Positions 1-8,428 of a DNA stretch of 25,423 nt are shown here, one piece after another (position 1 is the first letter of the stretch; each line of letters opens with the position of its first letter). Source of the stretch: DATBIO01 sp036556965 (GTDB lineage: Bacteria > Acidobacteriota > Vicinamibacteria > Fen-336); assembly GCA_036556965.1 (NCBI GenBank), contig DATBIO010000303.1, positions 1 through 25,423 on the forward strand. Reading direction: 5' to 3'. Under the pieces are notes generated by a model. The model searched no databases and was not told where the DNA came from. It was given only the letters and a program-made list of their open reading frames with translations. The position numbers and the translations under genes are program-made.

Positions 1-10
1 CGGAGGTCAC

Positions 11-325
<315 letters not shown>

Positions 326-331
326 CGCGCC

Positions 332-1987
332 ATGGCCGCGCCGGCCGTGAACGACAGCGACCTCCGATCCATCCAGGAGGCCCGCACCCTGCTGGCACGG
401 GCCAAGGAGGCGCAGAAGACGCTGGCCGGCTTCAGCCAGGAGCAGGTGGACCGCGTGGTGGAGGCCATGGCCGGGGCCGCGCGCCAGGAGGCCGAGCGCC
501 TGGCCCGCATGGCCCACGAGGAGACCGGCTTCGGCAGCACCAAGGACAAGACGCTCAAGAACCTCTTCTCCGCGGTGGACGTCTTCGCGTACATCAAGCC
601 CCTGCGCACGGTGGGGGTGCTGCGCGAGGACCCCGTCCGCCGGGTGGTGGAGATCGCCGAGCCCATGGGCGTGGTGGCCGCGATCATCCCTTCCACCAAC
701 CCGACCTCCACCGCCATCTACAAGGCCCTGATCTCCATCAAGGCGCGCAACGCCGTGGTCATGAGCCCCCACCCCTCCGCGCGCAACTGCATCCTGGAGA
801 CGGTGCGGGTGATGCACGGTCCGGCGGTAGCGGCGGGGCTGCCCCCGGACGCGCTCTCCTGCATGACCGAGGTGACGCTCGAGGGCACGCAGGAGCTCAT
901 GCGCGCGCGGGAGACGGGCGTGATCCTGGCCACGGGCGGCATCGGGCTGGTGCGCGCCGCCTATTCCTCGGGGAAGCCCGCCTACGGCGTGGGCCCGGGC
1001 AACGTCCCCGCCTACATCGAGAAGACGGCCGACGTGCCGGCGGCGGTGCGGCACGTCATCGCGGGCAAGACCTTCGACAACGGGACCCTTTGCTCCTCCG
1101 AGCAGTCCCTCATCTGCGACGAGGCCATCAAGGACGCGGTGATGGCCGAGGTCAGGAAGAACGGCGGGTACTTCCTGTCCGAGACCGAATCCGCGGCGGT
1201 GGCGCGCGTGGTGGTCACGCCGCAGCGGCTGGCCAACCCGGAGATCGTGGGCAAGCCCGCGCCCTACATCGCCGAGAAGGCGGGCTTCAAGGTGCCGCCG
1301 GAGACCCGCGTCCTGCTGGCACCCCTGGCCGGGGTGGGCCGCGACCATCCCCTCTCCATCGAGAAGCTCTCCCCCGTGCTCGCCTTCTACGTGGTCAAGG
1401 ACTGGCACGAGGGCTGCGAGCGCGTGCTCCAGCTCCTGCGCTACGGCGGCACCGGGCACACCATGGCCATCCACAGCAAGGACGACGCCGTCATCCGGGA
1501 GTTCGCCCTCAAGAAGCCGGTGTTCCGCATCGTGGCCAACACCCAGTCCTCCATGGGAGCCACGGGCTACACCACCGGGCTGGCGCCCTCCATGAGCCTC
1601 GGCTGCGGCGCCTACGCGGGCAACATCACTTCCGACAACATCACCCCCCTCCACCTCATCAACGTGAAGCGGCTGGCCTACGAGCTTCCGCGCGAGGCGC
1701 GCGCGGCCGCCGCCCCCCTCCAGGACCAGGTGGCCAGCTTCCTGGACCAGCGGATCGGCGCCGCCCGGGCCCCCGAGGCCCGCGCGGAGAAGCCGGCCCC
1801 CCCCGTCTCGCCCGCGCCGCCTCCACCTCCCGCGCCGTCGCGACCGCCCGCCGTGGACTTCGTCTCCGAGGACGACGTCCGCCGCGCCCTCCGCGAGGGC
1901 CGCACCATCCGGCTGAAGAAGGGAGCGATCGTCACACCGGCGGCCCGGGACTTCGCCGATGGCAAGGGCGTGCTCACCGACGACTAG
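332..1987 (+). CDS. Acylating acetaldehyde dehydrogenase, EutE/PduP-like, with C-terminal extension
   Basis: This 551-residue enzyme belongs to the CoA-acylating aldehyde dehydrogenases that turn an aldehyde, NAD+ and CoA into acyl-CoA inside microcompartments. Seen: a cofactor-binding stretch IIPSTNPTSTAIYKAL, the catalytic cysteine C254 in GTLCSSEQSLICDEA, and the later conserved blocks GGTGHTMAIHSKDD and GYTTGLAPSMSLGCGAYAGN. The core ends near residue 450. Then come about 50 residues of Ala/Pro-rich linker (PPVSPAPPPPPAPSRPP) and a charged module of about 40 residues, FVSEDDVRRALREGRTIRL followed by VTPAARD. Linker plus short terminal module is how encapsulation peptides are often attached to BMC cargo, and the VTPxARD segment reminds me of a piece found in EutT/PduL-type BMC proteins; both readings are inference. 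The gene follows the shell-protein gene by 6 bases, with no clear ribosome site of its own. Its last 73 bases are repeated downstream. Confidence 0.93.
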   Translation: MAAPAVNDSDLRSIQEARTLLARAKEAQKTLAGFSQEQVDRVVEAMAGAARQEAERLARMAHEETGFGSTKDKTLKNLFSAVDVFAYIKPLRTVGVLREDPVRRVVEIAEPMGVVAAIIPSTNPTSTAIYKALISIKARNAVVMSPHPSARNCILETVRVMHGPAVAAGLPPDALSCMTEVTLEGTQELMRARETGVILATGGIGLVRAAYSSGKPAYGVGPGNVPAYIEKTADVPAAVRHVIAGKTFDNGTLCSSEQSLICDEAIKDAVMAEVRKNGGYFLSETESAAVARVVVTPQRLANPEIVGKPAPYIAEKAGFKVPPETRVLLAPLAGVGRDHPLSIEKLSPVLAFYVVKDWHEGCERVLQLLRYGGTGHTMAIHSKDDAVIREFALKKPVFRIVANTQSSMGATGYTTGLAPSMSLGCGAYAGNITSDNITPLHLINVKRLAYELPREARAAAAPLQDQVASFLDQRIGAARAPEARAEKPAPPVSPAPPPPPAPSRPPAVDFVSEDDVRRALREGRTIRLKKGAIVTPAARDFADGKGVLTDD

Positions 1988-1992
1988 CCGCC
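1915..1992 (+). repeat. Direct repeat, copy 1 (3' end of aldehyde dehydrogenase gene)
   Basis: This 78-base segment covers the last 24 codons of the dehydrogenase gene (KKGAIVTPAARDFADG and on), its TAG stop and five bases beyond. It recurs at 2090-2167 with a single mismatch (G at 1942, C at 2117), which is synonymous (GCG to GCC, Ala). The copies start 175 bases apart, so the second is not in frame with the gene. Confidence 0.95.
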
Positions 1993-2027
1993 GCGTTCCG
2001 TAGCGGAGCCTCTCCCCGGCTGCCCGA

Positions 2028-2046
2028 GCCTGGATTCACTCCAGGC
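2028..2046. other. Perfect hairpin between the two repeat copies
   Basis: GCCTGGA (2028-2034) and TCCAGGC (2040-2046) are perfectly complementary around the loop TTCAC. There is no run of T after it, so it is not a standard intrinsic terminator. It lies in the 97-base spacer between the two 78-base repeats. Confidence 0.5.
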
Positions 2047-2089
2047 GAGGGCCTCGTCACGACGCCCAGGCGGAGCGAGGACGCCAATC

Positions 2090-2167
2090 GAAGAAGGGAG
2101 CGATCGTCACACCGGCCGCCCGGGACTTCGCCGATGGCAAGGGCGTGCTCACCGACGACTAGCCGCC
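2090..2167 (+). repeat. Direct repeat, copy 2 (detached copy of gene end)
   Basis: This is a 77-of-78 copy of 1915-1992, lying downstream of the dehydrogenase stop. It still encodes the KKGAIVTPAARD segment and its stop codon at 2160-2162, but the sequence just upstream (2046-2089) does not resemble the dehydrogenase. It is therefore a fragment, not a second gene. Possible origins are a partial tandem duplication, the remnant of a deleted gene with the same tail, or an assembly artefact. Confidence 0.93.
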
Positions 2168-2206
2168 CAGTTTCTTCAGCCCCCATCCCAATTTGCCCCC
2201 GAGTTG

Positions 2207-2215
2207 TGCTAGAGT
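2207..2215 (+). promoter_or_regulatory. Possible extended -10 promoter for the lytic transglycosylase
   Basis: TGCTAGAGT matches an extended -10 (TGnTAnnnT) and lies 53 bases before the ATG at 2269. No -35 hexamer at 17-18 bases is visible; a TTGCCC at 2193-2198 is too close (11 bases). This is tentative. Confidence 0.3.
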
Positions 2216-2268
2216 CCCGCAACTTTTGCCGTCCCGACGTCAGGGGTTCGAGAAGTGAGAGCCACGGG

Positions 2269-3888
2269 ATGACAGTCGCGCGTTCCGCAGTCCTTTGCGC
2301 CGTCGTGGCGGCCCTCGCCGCCGGTTGCGCCCACGGGAAGCCCGGGGTCGCGGCCAAGCCTTCCGTCGCTCCTCCCGTCGAGGACCCCGTCGCGCGCCTG
2401 GTGGCCATCGCCGACCGCCATCTCGCCGCGGGGATGGCCGAGAGCCAGGCGGGCCACCTCCGCCGCGCGCGCGAGGAGTTCGACCTGGCCCTGGACGTCT
2501 ATCTGGGCGCACCCGGCGGAGCCCTCGCCGAGCCCCGGCTGGCCGCGGCGTACCGCCGCACGCTGGAGGCCGTCCAGCTCCAGGAGCTCGAGGTGTTGGC
2601 CGCCGGCGACGGCTTCAGCGAGGCGCCTCCGGAGCCCGCGGCCATCGACGACGTGGCCGACCTCGCCCCCGGCGGGCTGCCCAGCGCGGAGGCGCAGCGG
2701 CTCGCGGAGGAGGCCCTGCGGGGCGAGGCCAACCCCCTGGGCATCACCCTGAACTACGAGGTCCTGTCCTGCATCGAGCTGTACCAGGGCGAGCTGCGCG
2801 ACTGGTTCGCCTCCGCCCTCGCGCGCGGTGGACGCTACCTGCCCCGCATCCGCGAGGTCTTCGCCGCGCGCGGAATCCCCCAGGACCTGGCCTACGTCGC
2901 CCTCGTGGAGAGCGCGTTCAAGACGGGCGCCCTCTCGCGGGCCAAGGCCAAGGGCCTCTGGCAGTTCATCCCCGGCACCGGCCGCCGCTTCGGCCTGCGC
3001 CAGGACTGGTGGGTGGACGAGCGCAGCAGCCCGGAGAAGGCCACGGTGGCCGCCGCCGAGTACCTCACCGTCCTCTACGAGATGTTCAAGGACTGGAACC
3101 TGGCCCTGGCTTCGTACAACGCCGGGGAAGGCCGCGTGCTGAGGGCCGTGGACGGGTACGGCACGGGCGACTTCTGGGAGCTGTCGCGCATGGGCGCGCT
3201 CCCGCGCGAGACGCGGAACTACGTGCCCATGATCCATGCCGCCATCCTGGTGGCGCGCGCGCCCGAGGCCTACGGCTTCAGCGGCGCGCAGGAAGCGCCG
3301 TTCCGGTTCGACACCGTGGCCGTCCACGGCGCCACCGACCTTCGCCTGGTGGCGGAGTGCGCGGGCAGCGACCTGCAGGACCTGCGCCAGCTCAACCCGG
3401 AGCTGCGGCGCATGGCCACGCCCGCGAACCGCTCGCACTCCGTGCGGGTGCCGACGGGCACGGGCAAGGACGCCTCCGAGTGCCTGCGCTCCACGCCCCC
3501 CGAGAAGCGCGTGGCCTTCCGCACCCACGTGGTGGGCCGCGGCCAGACGTTCAGCTCCCTGGCCAAGCAGTACGGCACCAGCGCCCGCGAGATCGCGGAG
3601 GCCAACGGACTGCGCACGAGCAAGCGCCTGGCGCGGGGGACCGAGCTCATCATCCCCGTGCGCGCAGAGGCGCGCCGGACGGCGGTGCGCACCTCGGCCC
3701 CCGCCGAGAGGCTGGCCGCCGAGGGCGCCCGGGGCACGCCCTTGCGCTACCGGGTCCGGCGGGGGGACACGCTGTTCGGCATCGCCTCGCGCTTCAACAC
3801 CACGGTCCTGCAGCTCCAGCAGTGGAACAAGGGCCTGTCCAGCCGCCTCGTTCCCGGCCGCACCCTGACGCTGTACACCCTCGATTAG
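2269..3888 (+). CDS. mltD: Lytic murein transglycosylase lipoprotein with two LysM domains (MltD-like)
   Basis: This 539-residue periplasmic enzyme cleaves the glycan strands of peptidoglycan. The start at 2269 is chosen because it gives a lipoprotein signal, MTVARSAVLCAVVAALAAGC, with lipobox LAAGC; the open frame extends far upstream but only through dehydrogenase sequence. The SLT domain shows the catalytic ES motif (E214 in YVALVESAFKTGALSRAKA), then GLWQFIPGTGRRFGL, LASYNAGEGRV and RETRNYVPM. These are the family's conserved blocks. Two LysM peptidoglycan-binding domains follow: one around HVVGRGQTFSSLAKQYGTSA and a final one at YRVRRGDTLFGIASRFNTT near the C-terminus. The N-terminal 130 residues are helical and Ala/Glu-rich, with no assigned domain. 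A GC-rich hairpin without a T run follows the stop. The symbol rests on domain order; naming among MltD homologues is loose. Confidence 0.93.
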   Translation: MTVARSAVLCAVVAALAAGCAHGKPGVAAKPSVAPPVEDPVARLVAIADRHLAAGMAESQAGHLRRAREEFDLALDVYLGAPGGALAEPRLAAAYRRTLEAVQLQELEVLAAGDGFSEAPPEPAAIDDVADLAPGGLPSAEAQRLAEEALRGEANPLGITLNYEVLSCIELYQGELRDWFASALARGGRYLPRIREVFAARGIPQDLAYVALVESAFKTGALSRAKAKGLWQFIPGTGRRFGLRQDWWVDERSSPEKATVAAAEYLTVLYEMFKDWNLALASYNAGEGRVLRAVDGYGTGDFWELSRMGALPRETRNYVPMIHAAILVARAPEAYGFSGAQEAPFRFDTVAVHGATDLRLVAECAGSDLQDLRQLNPELRRMATPANRSHSVRVPTGTGKDASECLRSTPPEKRVAFRTHVVGRGQTFSSLAKQYGTSAREIAEANGLRTSKRLARGTELIIPVRAEARRTAVRTSAPAERLAAEGARGTPLRYRVRRGDTLFGIASRFNTTVLQLQQWNKGLSSRLVPGRTLTLYTLD

Positions 3889-3983
3889 GGCCGCGGCGCC
3901 CGCCGCGTGGACCCCCGGCGGCCCCCGGCACGCGTAGGCTGCCGCGGAGACGGGCTCTCCCCCCGCCGGAGCCTGGAGGGCCC

Positions 3984-5516
3984 ATGATCGCCACATCCCT
4001 CACCGCCGCCGTGTGCGGCGTCGAGGCGCACCTCGTGCGCGTCGAGGCCGACACCGCCGCGGGCTTCCCCCGTTTCACCATGCTCGGGCTGCCGGACTCC
4101 TCGGTGAAGGAGAGCGAGGGCCGCATCCGCGCCGCCCTGCGCAATTGCGGCTACCCCTTCAAATGGGACCGCCGCATCACCGTGAACATGGCCCCGGCCA
4201 GCCTGCGCAAGGTGGGCTCCTCCTACGACCTGGCCATCGCGGTCGGCCTCCTCGCCGCCGACGGCGCCATCGGCGAGGCGCTCCTGGGCGACATCCTGCT
4301 CGTGGGCGAGCTGGCCCTGGACGGCGCCGTGCGGCCGGTGCCCGGCGTGCTGCCCATGATGCTCATGGCCCGCCGGCAGGGCATTGCCGCCGCCGTGGTG
4401 CCCGCGGCCAACGCGGCGGAGGCGGCGATCGCGGACGGCGTGCGCGTCTACCCGGTGGAGTCGCTTCCCCAGGCGGCCACGCTGGCGGCCATGGCCCTGC
4501 GCCCGGAGCCGCCCCTGCCCGTGGGGAGCGCCCCCGCCCCCCGGGCCGCGCCCGACCTCTCCGACGTGCGCGGCCAGGCCCTCGCCCGCCGCGCGCTGGA
4601 GGTGGCGGCGGCCGGCGGCCACAACCTCCTCCTCAGCGGTCCGCCCGGCTCGGGCAAGACCATGCTCGCGCGGCGCCTGCCCGGCATCCTGCCGCCGCTG
4701 ACCCTCGAGGAGGCGCTGGAGACCACGGCCATCCACTCCGCGGGCGGCGCCCACCTGGAGGGCCTCCTCACCGCGCGGCCCTTCCGCAGCCCGCACCACA
4801 CGGCCACCGATGCCGCCCTGGTGGGCGGGGGCAGCCACCCCCGTCCGGGCGAGGTCAGCCTCGCCCACAACGGCGTGCTGTTCCTCGACGAGCTGCCCGA
4901 GTTCCGGCGGCCGGCGCTGGAGGCGCTGCGCCAGCCCCTCGAAGAGCGGCGCGTCACCATCACCCGCGTGCGCGGCACGCTGACCCTGCCCGCGCGCTTC
5001 CAGCTCGTCGCGGCCATGAACCCGTGCCCGTGCGGAGGCCGGGGCGATCGCGCCTCCGCCTGCCGCTGCACGCCGGCGCGCCTCGACGCCTATCGCCACC
5101 GGCTTTCGGGCCCGCTCCTCGACCGCATCGACCTGCACGCCGAGGTGCCCACCCTGCCCTACGCCGACCTGGCCGGCGCCGGAGGCGAGCCCTCGAGCGC
5201 GGTGGCGGCCCGCGTCCTCGCCGCGCGCCGCCGCCAGGAAGCCCGCGCCGCCACCACGGGCGCCGCCACCAATGCCGACCTGGACGGCCGGGCGGCGCGC
5301 GCGACGGCGCGCCTCGAGCCGGAGGCCGAGCGCCTGCTCGGCCGCGCCGTGGACCGCCTGGCCCTCACCGGCCGCGCCCACGATCGGCTCCTGCGCGTCG
5401 CCCGCACCATCGCCGACCTGGAGGCGGCCCCCTCGGTGGGCGCCCCGCATCTGGCCGAGGCCCTCCAGCTGCGGTGCGGAGCCGCGGCCTCCGTCGCGGA
5501 GGGCGGGCGGCTTTGA
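3984..5516 (+). CDS. comM: YifB/ComM-family Mg-chelatase-like AAA+ ATPase
   Basis: This 510-residue protein has the ComM layout: an N-terminal Lon-protease-like domain (about residues 1-175; note FTMLGLPDSSVKESEGRIRAA and SYDLAIAVGLLAADG), then an AAA+ Mg-chelatase domain with Walker A GPPGSGKT (219-226) and Walker B in HNGVLFLDELPEF. The cysteine motif NPCPCGG follows, and a C-terminal helical domain ends in RTIADLE and LAEALQLR. ComM is known in Haemophilus and Vibrio as a hexameric helicase promoting branch migration during natural transformation, but the family is also common in species not known to be competent. The ATG at 3984 has a GGAGGG three bases upstream. The length matches the family. 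A TAGGCT at 3935-3940 resembles the -10 of the promoter at 8309-8338, but no matching -35 is visible. Confidence 0.96.
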   Translation: MIATSLTAAVCGVEAHLVRVEADTAAGFPRFTMLGLPDSSVKESEGRIRAALRNCGYPFKWDRRITVNMAPASLRKVGSSYDLAIAVGLLAADGAIGEALLGDILLVGELALDGAVRPVPGVLPMMLMARRQGIAAAVVPAANAAEAAIADGVRVYPVESLPQAATLAAMALRPEPPLPVGSAPAPRAAPDLSDVRGQALARRALEVAAAGGHNLLLSGPPGSGKTMLARRLPGILPPLTLEEALETTAIHSAGGAHLEGLLTARPFRSPHHTATDAALVGGGSHPRPGEVSLAHNGVLFLDELPEFRRPALEALRQPLEERRVTITRVRGTLTLPARFQLVAAMNPCPCGGRGDRASACRCTPARLDAYRHRLSGPLLDRIDLHAEVPTLPYADLAGAGGEPSSAVAARVLAARRRQEARAATTGAATNADLDGRAARATARLEPEAERLLGRAVDRLALTGRAHDRLLRVARTIADLEAAPSVGAPHLAEALQLRCGAAASVAEGGRL

Positions 5517-5588
5517 CGCGTTCGCGGCGACGCGTTAGCGTCTGCCGCTCGCGGCCGCCACGCCGTCCGTCCGCTCCACCGCCAACTG

Positions 5589-8261
5589 ATGACATCGGGC
5601 TCCGACGCGTCTCCACGGGCAGGGTGGACCCGCCGGCTCCGCGCCGCCGTGCCGCGGCCGGGCGGCCCCGCCGCGCGCGCGGCCCTGCTGGCCGTGCTCG
5701 CCGTGGGCGCGGCCTACCTCGTGCAGCGGCCGGTGGCCCTGGCCCCGCGCGGCCTGCTCGCCGCCGCCACCCTCTCCGGCTTCCATCCCCCGGAGGGCGG
5801 ACACCGCTGGTCGCGCGCACGCAGCACGATCGTCTTCCCGGACCCCGGACCCGGCGTGCCCGTGCGCGTGGAGCTCGACCTCGCGGGCGGGCGGCCGCGC
5901 GGGCACGCGCCCGTCCGCGCCGTCCTCGAGGCCGCCGGCCGCCGCCGCGAGGCGGCGCTCGCCTCGCGCGTCGAGACGATCAGGCTCGACACCGTCACGC
6001 GCGGCTGGTGGCGGTCGGACCTGGCCGTATCCCTCGAGTCCGAGACGTTCCGCCCCGGGGCGGCCGATGCCCGGGACCTCGGCGCGCGGCTCCACGCCGC
6101 GCGACTGGTCCCCGTCGGACGGCTGGTCGCGCCGCGGCGGCCGCCGCTGGGACAAGTGGTGGCGTCCGGCCTGGCCGCGGCCCTCCTCGCCTCCCTGGCC
6201 GTCGGCAGCGCCTCGGGCCGGCGCGCGACCTGGGTGCCGCCTGTGCTCGCCCTCCTGCTGGGCGCGGGGTACCTCTGGGCCCGCCCGTGGATGGCCGTCG
6301 CCGCATGGCCCCTCGCCCTCGCCGCGGCCCTGGTCCACGTCACGCCGCGGCTGGCCCCGGGGGCCGTGGCGCGGGCGGCGGGGCTGGCCGCGGAGTGGGG
6401 CCGCGCCCTGCGCGAGGGGCTTCGGGTCTGGGCGCGATGGCCCACGGCCGCCGTGGCCCTCGCGGCCGCGCTGGCCGTCGCCGGCGCGCACCGCGCGCGG
6501 CCCGTGGTGGAGATCGACGTGGGTTCGGGCGAGGAGGCCGCGGTGGCGCGGGGGCTCGGGCCCTTCGACGCGGCGGAGGGCGCGACCTTCCGTGCGCCGC
6601 AGCCCGGGGCCGTGCTGGACCTGCGCGACCTCGGCGGCGGCGGGCGCTGGGCGGTGGACCTCGTGGTGTCGTCCGCGACAGGCGCGCCCCGCCTGCCGGT
6701 GGCGGCGAGCGGAGGCCACCGGCTCGAGGCGGATCTCACCCCGGCCTGGACCGAGGCGCGCCTGGACCTCCGGCCCCCCGCGGGCTGGCGGCCGGGCCCG
6801 CTGCTGACGTTCCCCGCCGGCGAGAGGGTGGGGCTGCGGCTCGATCGCGTGCGCGTCACGCGCGAGGACAGCCTGCCCGCGGCCCGCGTCCTGTTGGCCG
6901 TCCTGGCCTCCTCGCTGCTCCTCGGCTCCGCCCTGGCCGCCGTGGGCCTCCCCCGCCTGGCGCTGCCCGTGGCGCTGCTGTCCCTGGCGGGCCAGGCGGG
7001 GTCACAGGCGCTTCGACCGGCGGTGGCCACGCCCTTCGCCGTGGACTTCGCGTGGATCTGCGCCGCGGGGACGGTCCTGGCCGCGGGGCTGGCCGGCGCG
7101 CGGCGCGGGCGGGTCGGTGCGGGCCTTCCGGCGGCGGCCCTGGCCGCCGCCGCGCTCGGCTTCGTGTCGTGGCTCGCGGTCACGTCCTTCCCGCTCTACC
7201 GCGGCGGCCACTTCCGGTTCCAGGCGGCGGTGGCGGAAGAGATCTGGAAGGGCCGGTTCATGCAGTTCTACCTGCCCTACCCCGGCAGCATCCTGAGCCG
7301 CCAGGAGCAGTGGGGGAACATCGTCGTCCCCAACCCGTTCCTCTACCAGACCCTCATCGCACCGCTGGCGGCGCTGCCCCGGCCCTGGTTCCACGCCGGG
7401 CAGAAGGTGGTCCTGGCCCTCCTGCTCTCCTCGATGACGCTGGTCACCGCCTGGCTCGCGGGCCGGGTGGGCGGGCGGCAGGCCGCGGCCTGGGCGGCGG
7501 CGTTCTTCGCGACGTTCCTGCCGACCTTCCAGCTCCTCGGCCTGGGTCACGTGGTCACGCTGTTCGGCGTCTGGGCGGCGAGCCTCTTCTTCGCCTTCGT
7601 GGTCGCCCGCTTCGACCGGCTCGCCCGGCCCGGGACCTGGTGGACGGCGACGCTGCTGCTGACCGCCTGCTTCCTCGCCTACACCGCGGCCCTCTTCTTC
7701 ACCGCCCTGGTGCTCGCGGCCAGCGTCCCGCTCCTCTGGCGCGGCCATCCCCGGTCCGCGGGGCGCCTGGCCGCGGCGGGGCTCGCCGCGTCCCTGCTCG
7801 CCTTCGCCCTGTACTACGTGCACTGGACCTGGCCCTTCCTCTCGGAGTCGCTGCCGCGGCTCGCCGCGGGTTCGGGGGCCGCCGTCTCCGAGGGCGACCT
7901 CCTCGTGCGGCTGGCCCGCGAGCCGTCGCGGCTCGCCTACACGTTCGGCTCCGTGCTGGTTCCCCTGGCCGGCCTCGCCGGCCTGTCGCGGCTGCGGGGC
8001 GCACCGGCTCCGGCGAGGGTCGTGCTCGGCGCCTGGGCGGGCATCCTTTTGGCGGCCAGCGTCCTCGACCTCTTCTTCAACCTGCTCCACAAGCACCACT
8101 ACTTCACGATGGCGCCCGTGGCCGTGGGCTGCGGCCTCCTGCTGGCGGCCCTGGCCGAGAGAGGCCGTGCCGGGCGCGCCTGCGCGCTCGCCCTCTGCCT
8201 CGCCTCCGCCGTCCTGGGGGCGCGTACGGCCCTGGACGCCGCCCTCGGCCGGATCCCCTGA
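5589..8261 (+). CDS. Large polytopic membrane protein, possibly a GT-C-type glycosyltransferase
   Basis: I do not recognise a named family with certainty. The 890-residue product has one N-terminal membrane segment (about residues 28-46), then an extracytoplasmic stretch of about 120 residues rich in Arg and Val. Several membrane segments follow around 165-300, then a second soluble stretch of about 160 residues, then a dense set of hydrophobic helices from about 430 to the end. Between the later helices is a loop with YLPYPGSILSRQEQWGN and NPFLYQTLIAPLAAL, which in general style resembles GT-C fold mannosyl or arabinosyl transferases that use lipid-linked sugars. That assignment is inference from topology only. 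No ribosome site is obvious before the ATG. The gene lies 72 bases after comM on the same strand. No intrinsic terminator follows; the next gene has its own promoter. Confidence 0.8.
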   Translation: MTSGSDASPRAGWTRRLRAAVPRPGGPAARAALLAVLAVGAAYLVQRPVALAPRGLLAAATLSGFHPPEGGHRWSRARSTIVFPDPGPGVPVRVELDLAGGRPRGHAPVRAVLEAAGRRREAALASRVETIRLDTVTRGWWRSDLAVSLESETFRPGAADARDLGARLHAARLVPVGRLVAPRRPPLGQVVASGLAAALLASLAVGSASGRRATWVPPVLALLLGAGYLWARPWMAVAAWPLALAAALVHVTPRLAPGAVARAAGLAAEWGRALREGLRVWARWPTAAVALAAALAVAGAHRARPVVEIDVGSGEEAAVARGLGPFDAAEGATFRAPQPGAVLDLRDLGGGGRWAVDLVVSSATGAPRLPVAASGGHRLEADLTPAWTEARLDLRPPAGWRPGPLLTFPAGERVGLRLDRVRVTREDSLPAARVLLAVLASSLLLGSALAAVGLPRLALPVALLSLAGQAGSQALRPAVATPFAVDFAWICAAGTVLAAGLAGARRGRVGAGLPAAALAAAALGFVSWLAVTSFPLYRGGHFRFQAAVAEEIWKGRFMQFYLPYPGSILSRQEQWGNIVVPNPFLYQTLIAPLAALPRPWFHAGQKVVLALLLSSMTLVTAWLAGRVGGRQAAAWAAAFFATFLPTFQLLGLGHVVTLFGVWAASLFFAFVVARFDRLARPGTWWTATLLLTACFLAYTAALFFTALVLAASVPLLWRGHPRSAGRLAAAGLAASLLAFALYYVHWTWPFLSESLPRLAAGSGAAVSEGDLLVRLAREPSRLAYTFGSVLVPLAGLAGLSRLRGAPAPARVVLGAWAGILLAASVLDLFFNLLHKHHYFTMAPVAVGCGLLLAALAERGRAGRACALALCLASAVLGARTALDAALGRIP

Positions 8262-8308
8262 CCCCCTCCGACGCCCCGGAAAAACCACTCCAAATAGTTG
8301 GAACCGGG

Positions 8309-8338
8309 TTGACGCCCAAAAAGTCGCCGTGGTAGGCT
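8309..8338 (+). promoter_or_regulatory. Sigma-70-type promoter of the M23 peptidase gene
   Basis: TTGACG (8309-8314) and TAGGCT (8333-8338) are separated by 18 bases. The predicted RNA start is near 8345, giving a leader of roughly 85 bases before the TTG start at 8429. The same hexamer style and 18-base spacing recur before secA. Confidence 0.7.
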
Positions 8339-8349
8339 CCAGCGCTTTT

Positions 8350-8422
8350 TGTGGGTCGGGAGCCGCATGAAACCCGACCTCTGTGGTGCAAGGCCCACAC
8401 AGGGGCCCCTTCCCCTTGGGAG
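8350..8422 (+). promoter_or_regulatory. Foldable 5' leader of the M23 peptidase mRNA
   Basis: Helix A pairs GGTCGGG (8354-8360) with CCCGACC (8373-8379). Helix B pairs TGTGG (8382-8386) with CCACA (8395-8399). A competing helix pairs TGTGGG (8350-8355) with CCCACA (8394-8399) and cannot coexist with A and B in full. A ribosome site GGGAG (8418-8422) follows. I do not match this to any known riboswitch class, and it could simply be structured leader RNA. Confidence 0.35.
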
Positions 8423-8428
8423 TGGACA

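Noticed and set aside
1090..2268. Upstream extension of the lytic transglycosylase frame through the dehydrogenase gene
   Set aside because: The frame is open only because of GC-rich codons. It is out of frame with the recognisable dehydrogenase, and a lipoprotein signal starts cleanly at 2269.
2209..3996. Long - strand frame opposite the lytic transglycosylase
   Set aside because: It is Ala/Gly/Arg/His-rich with no motif and mirrors codon positions of the true gene; a high-GC shadow.
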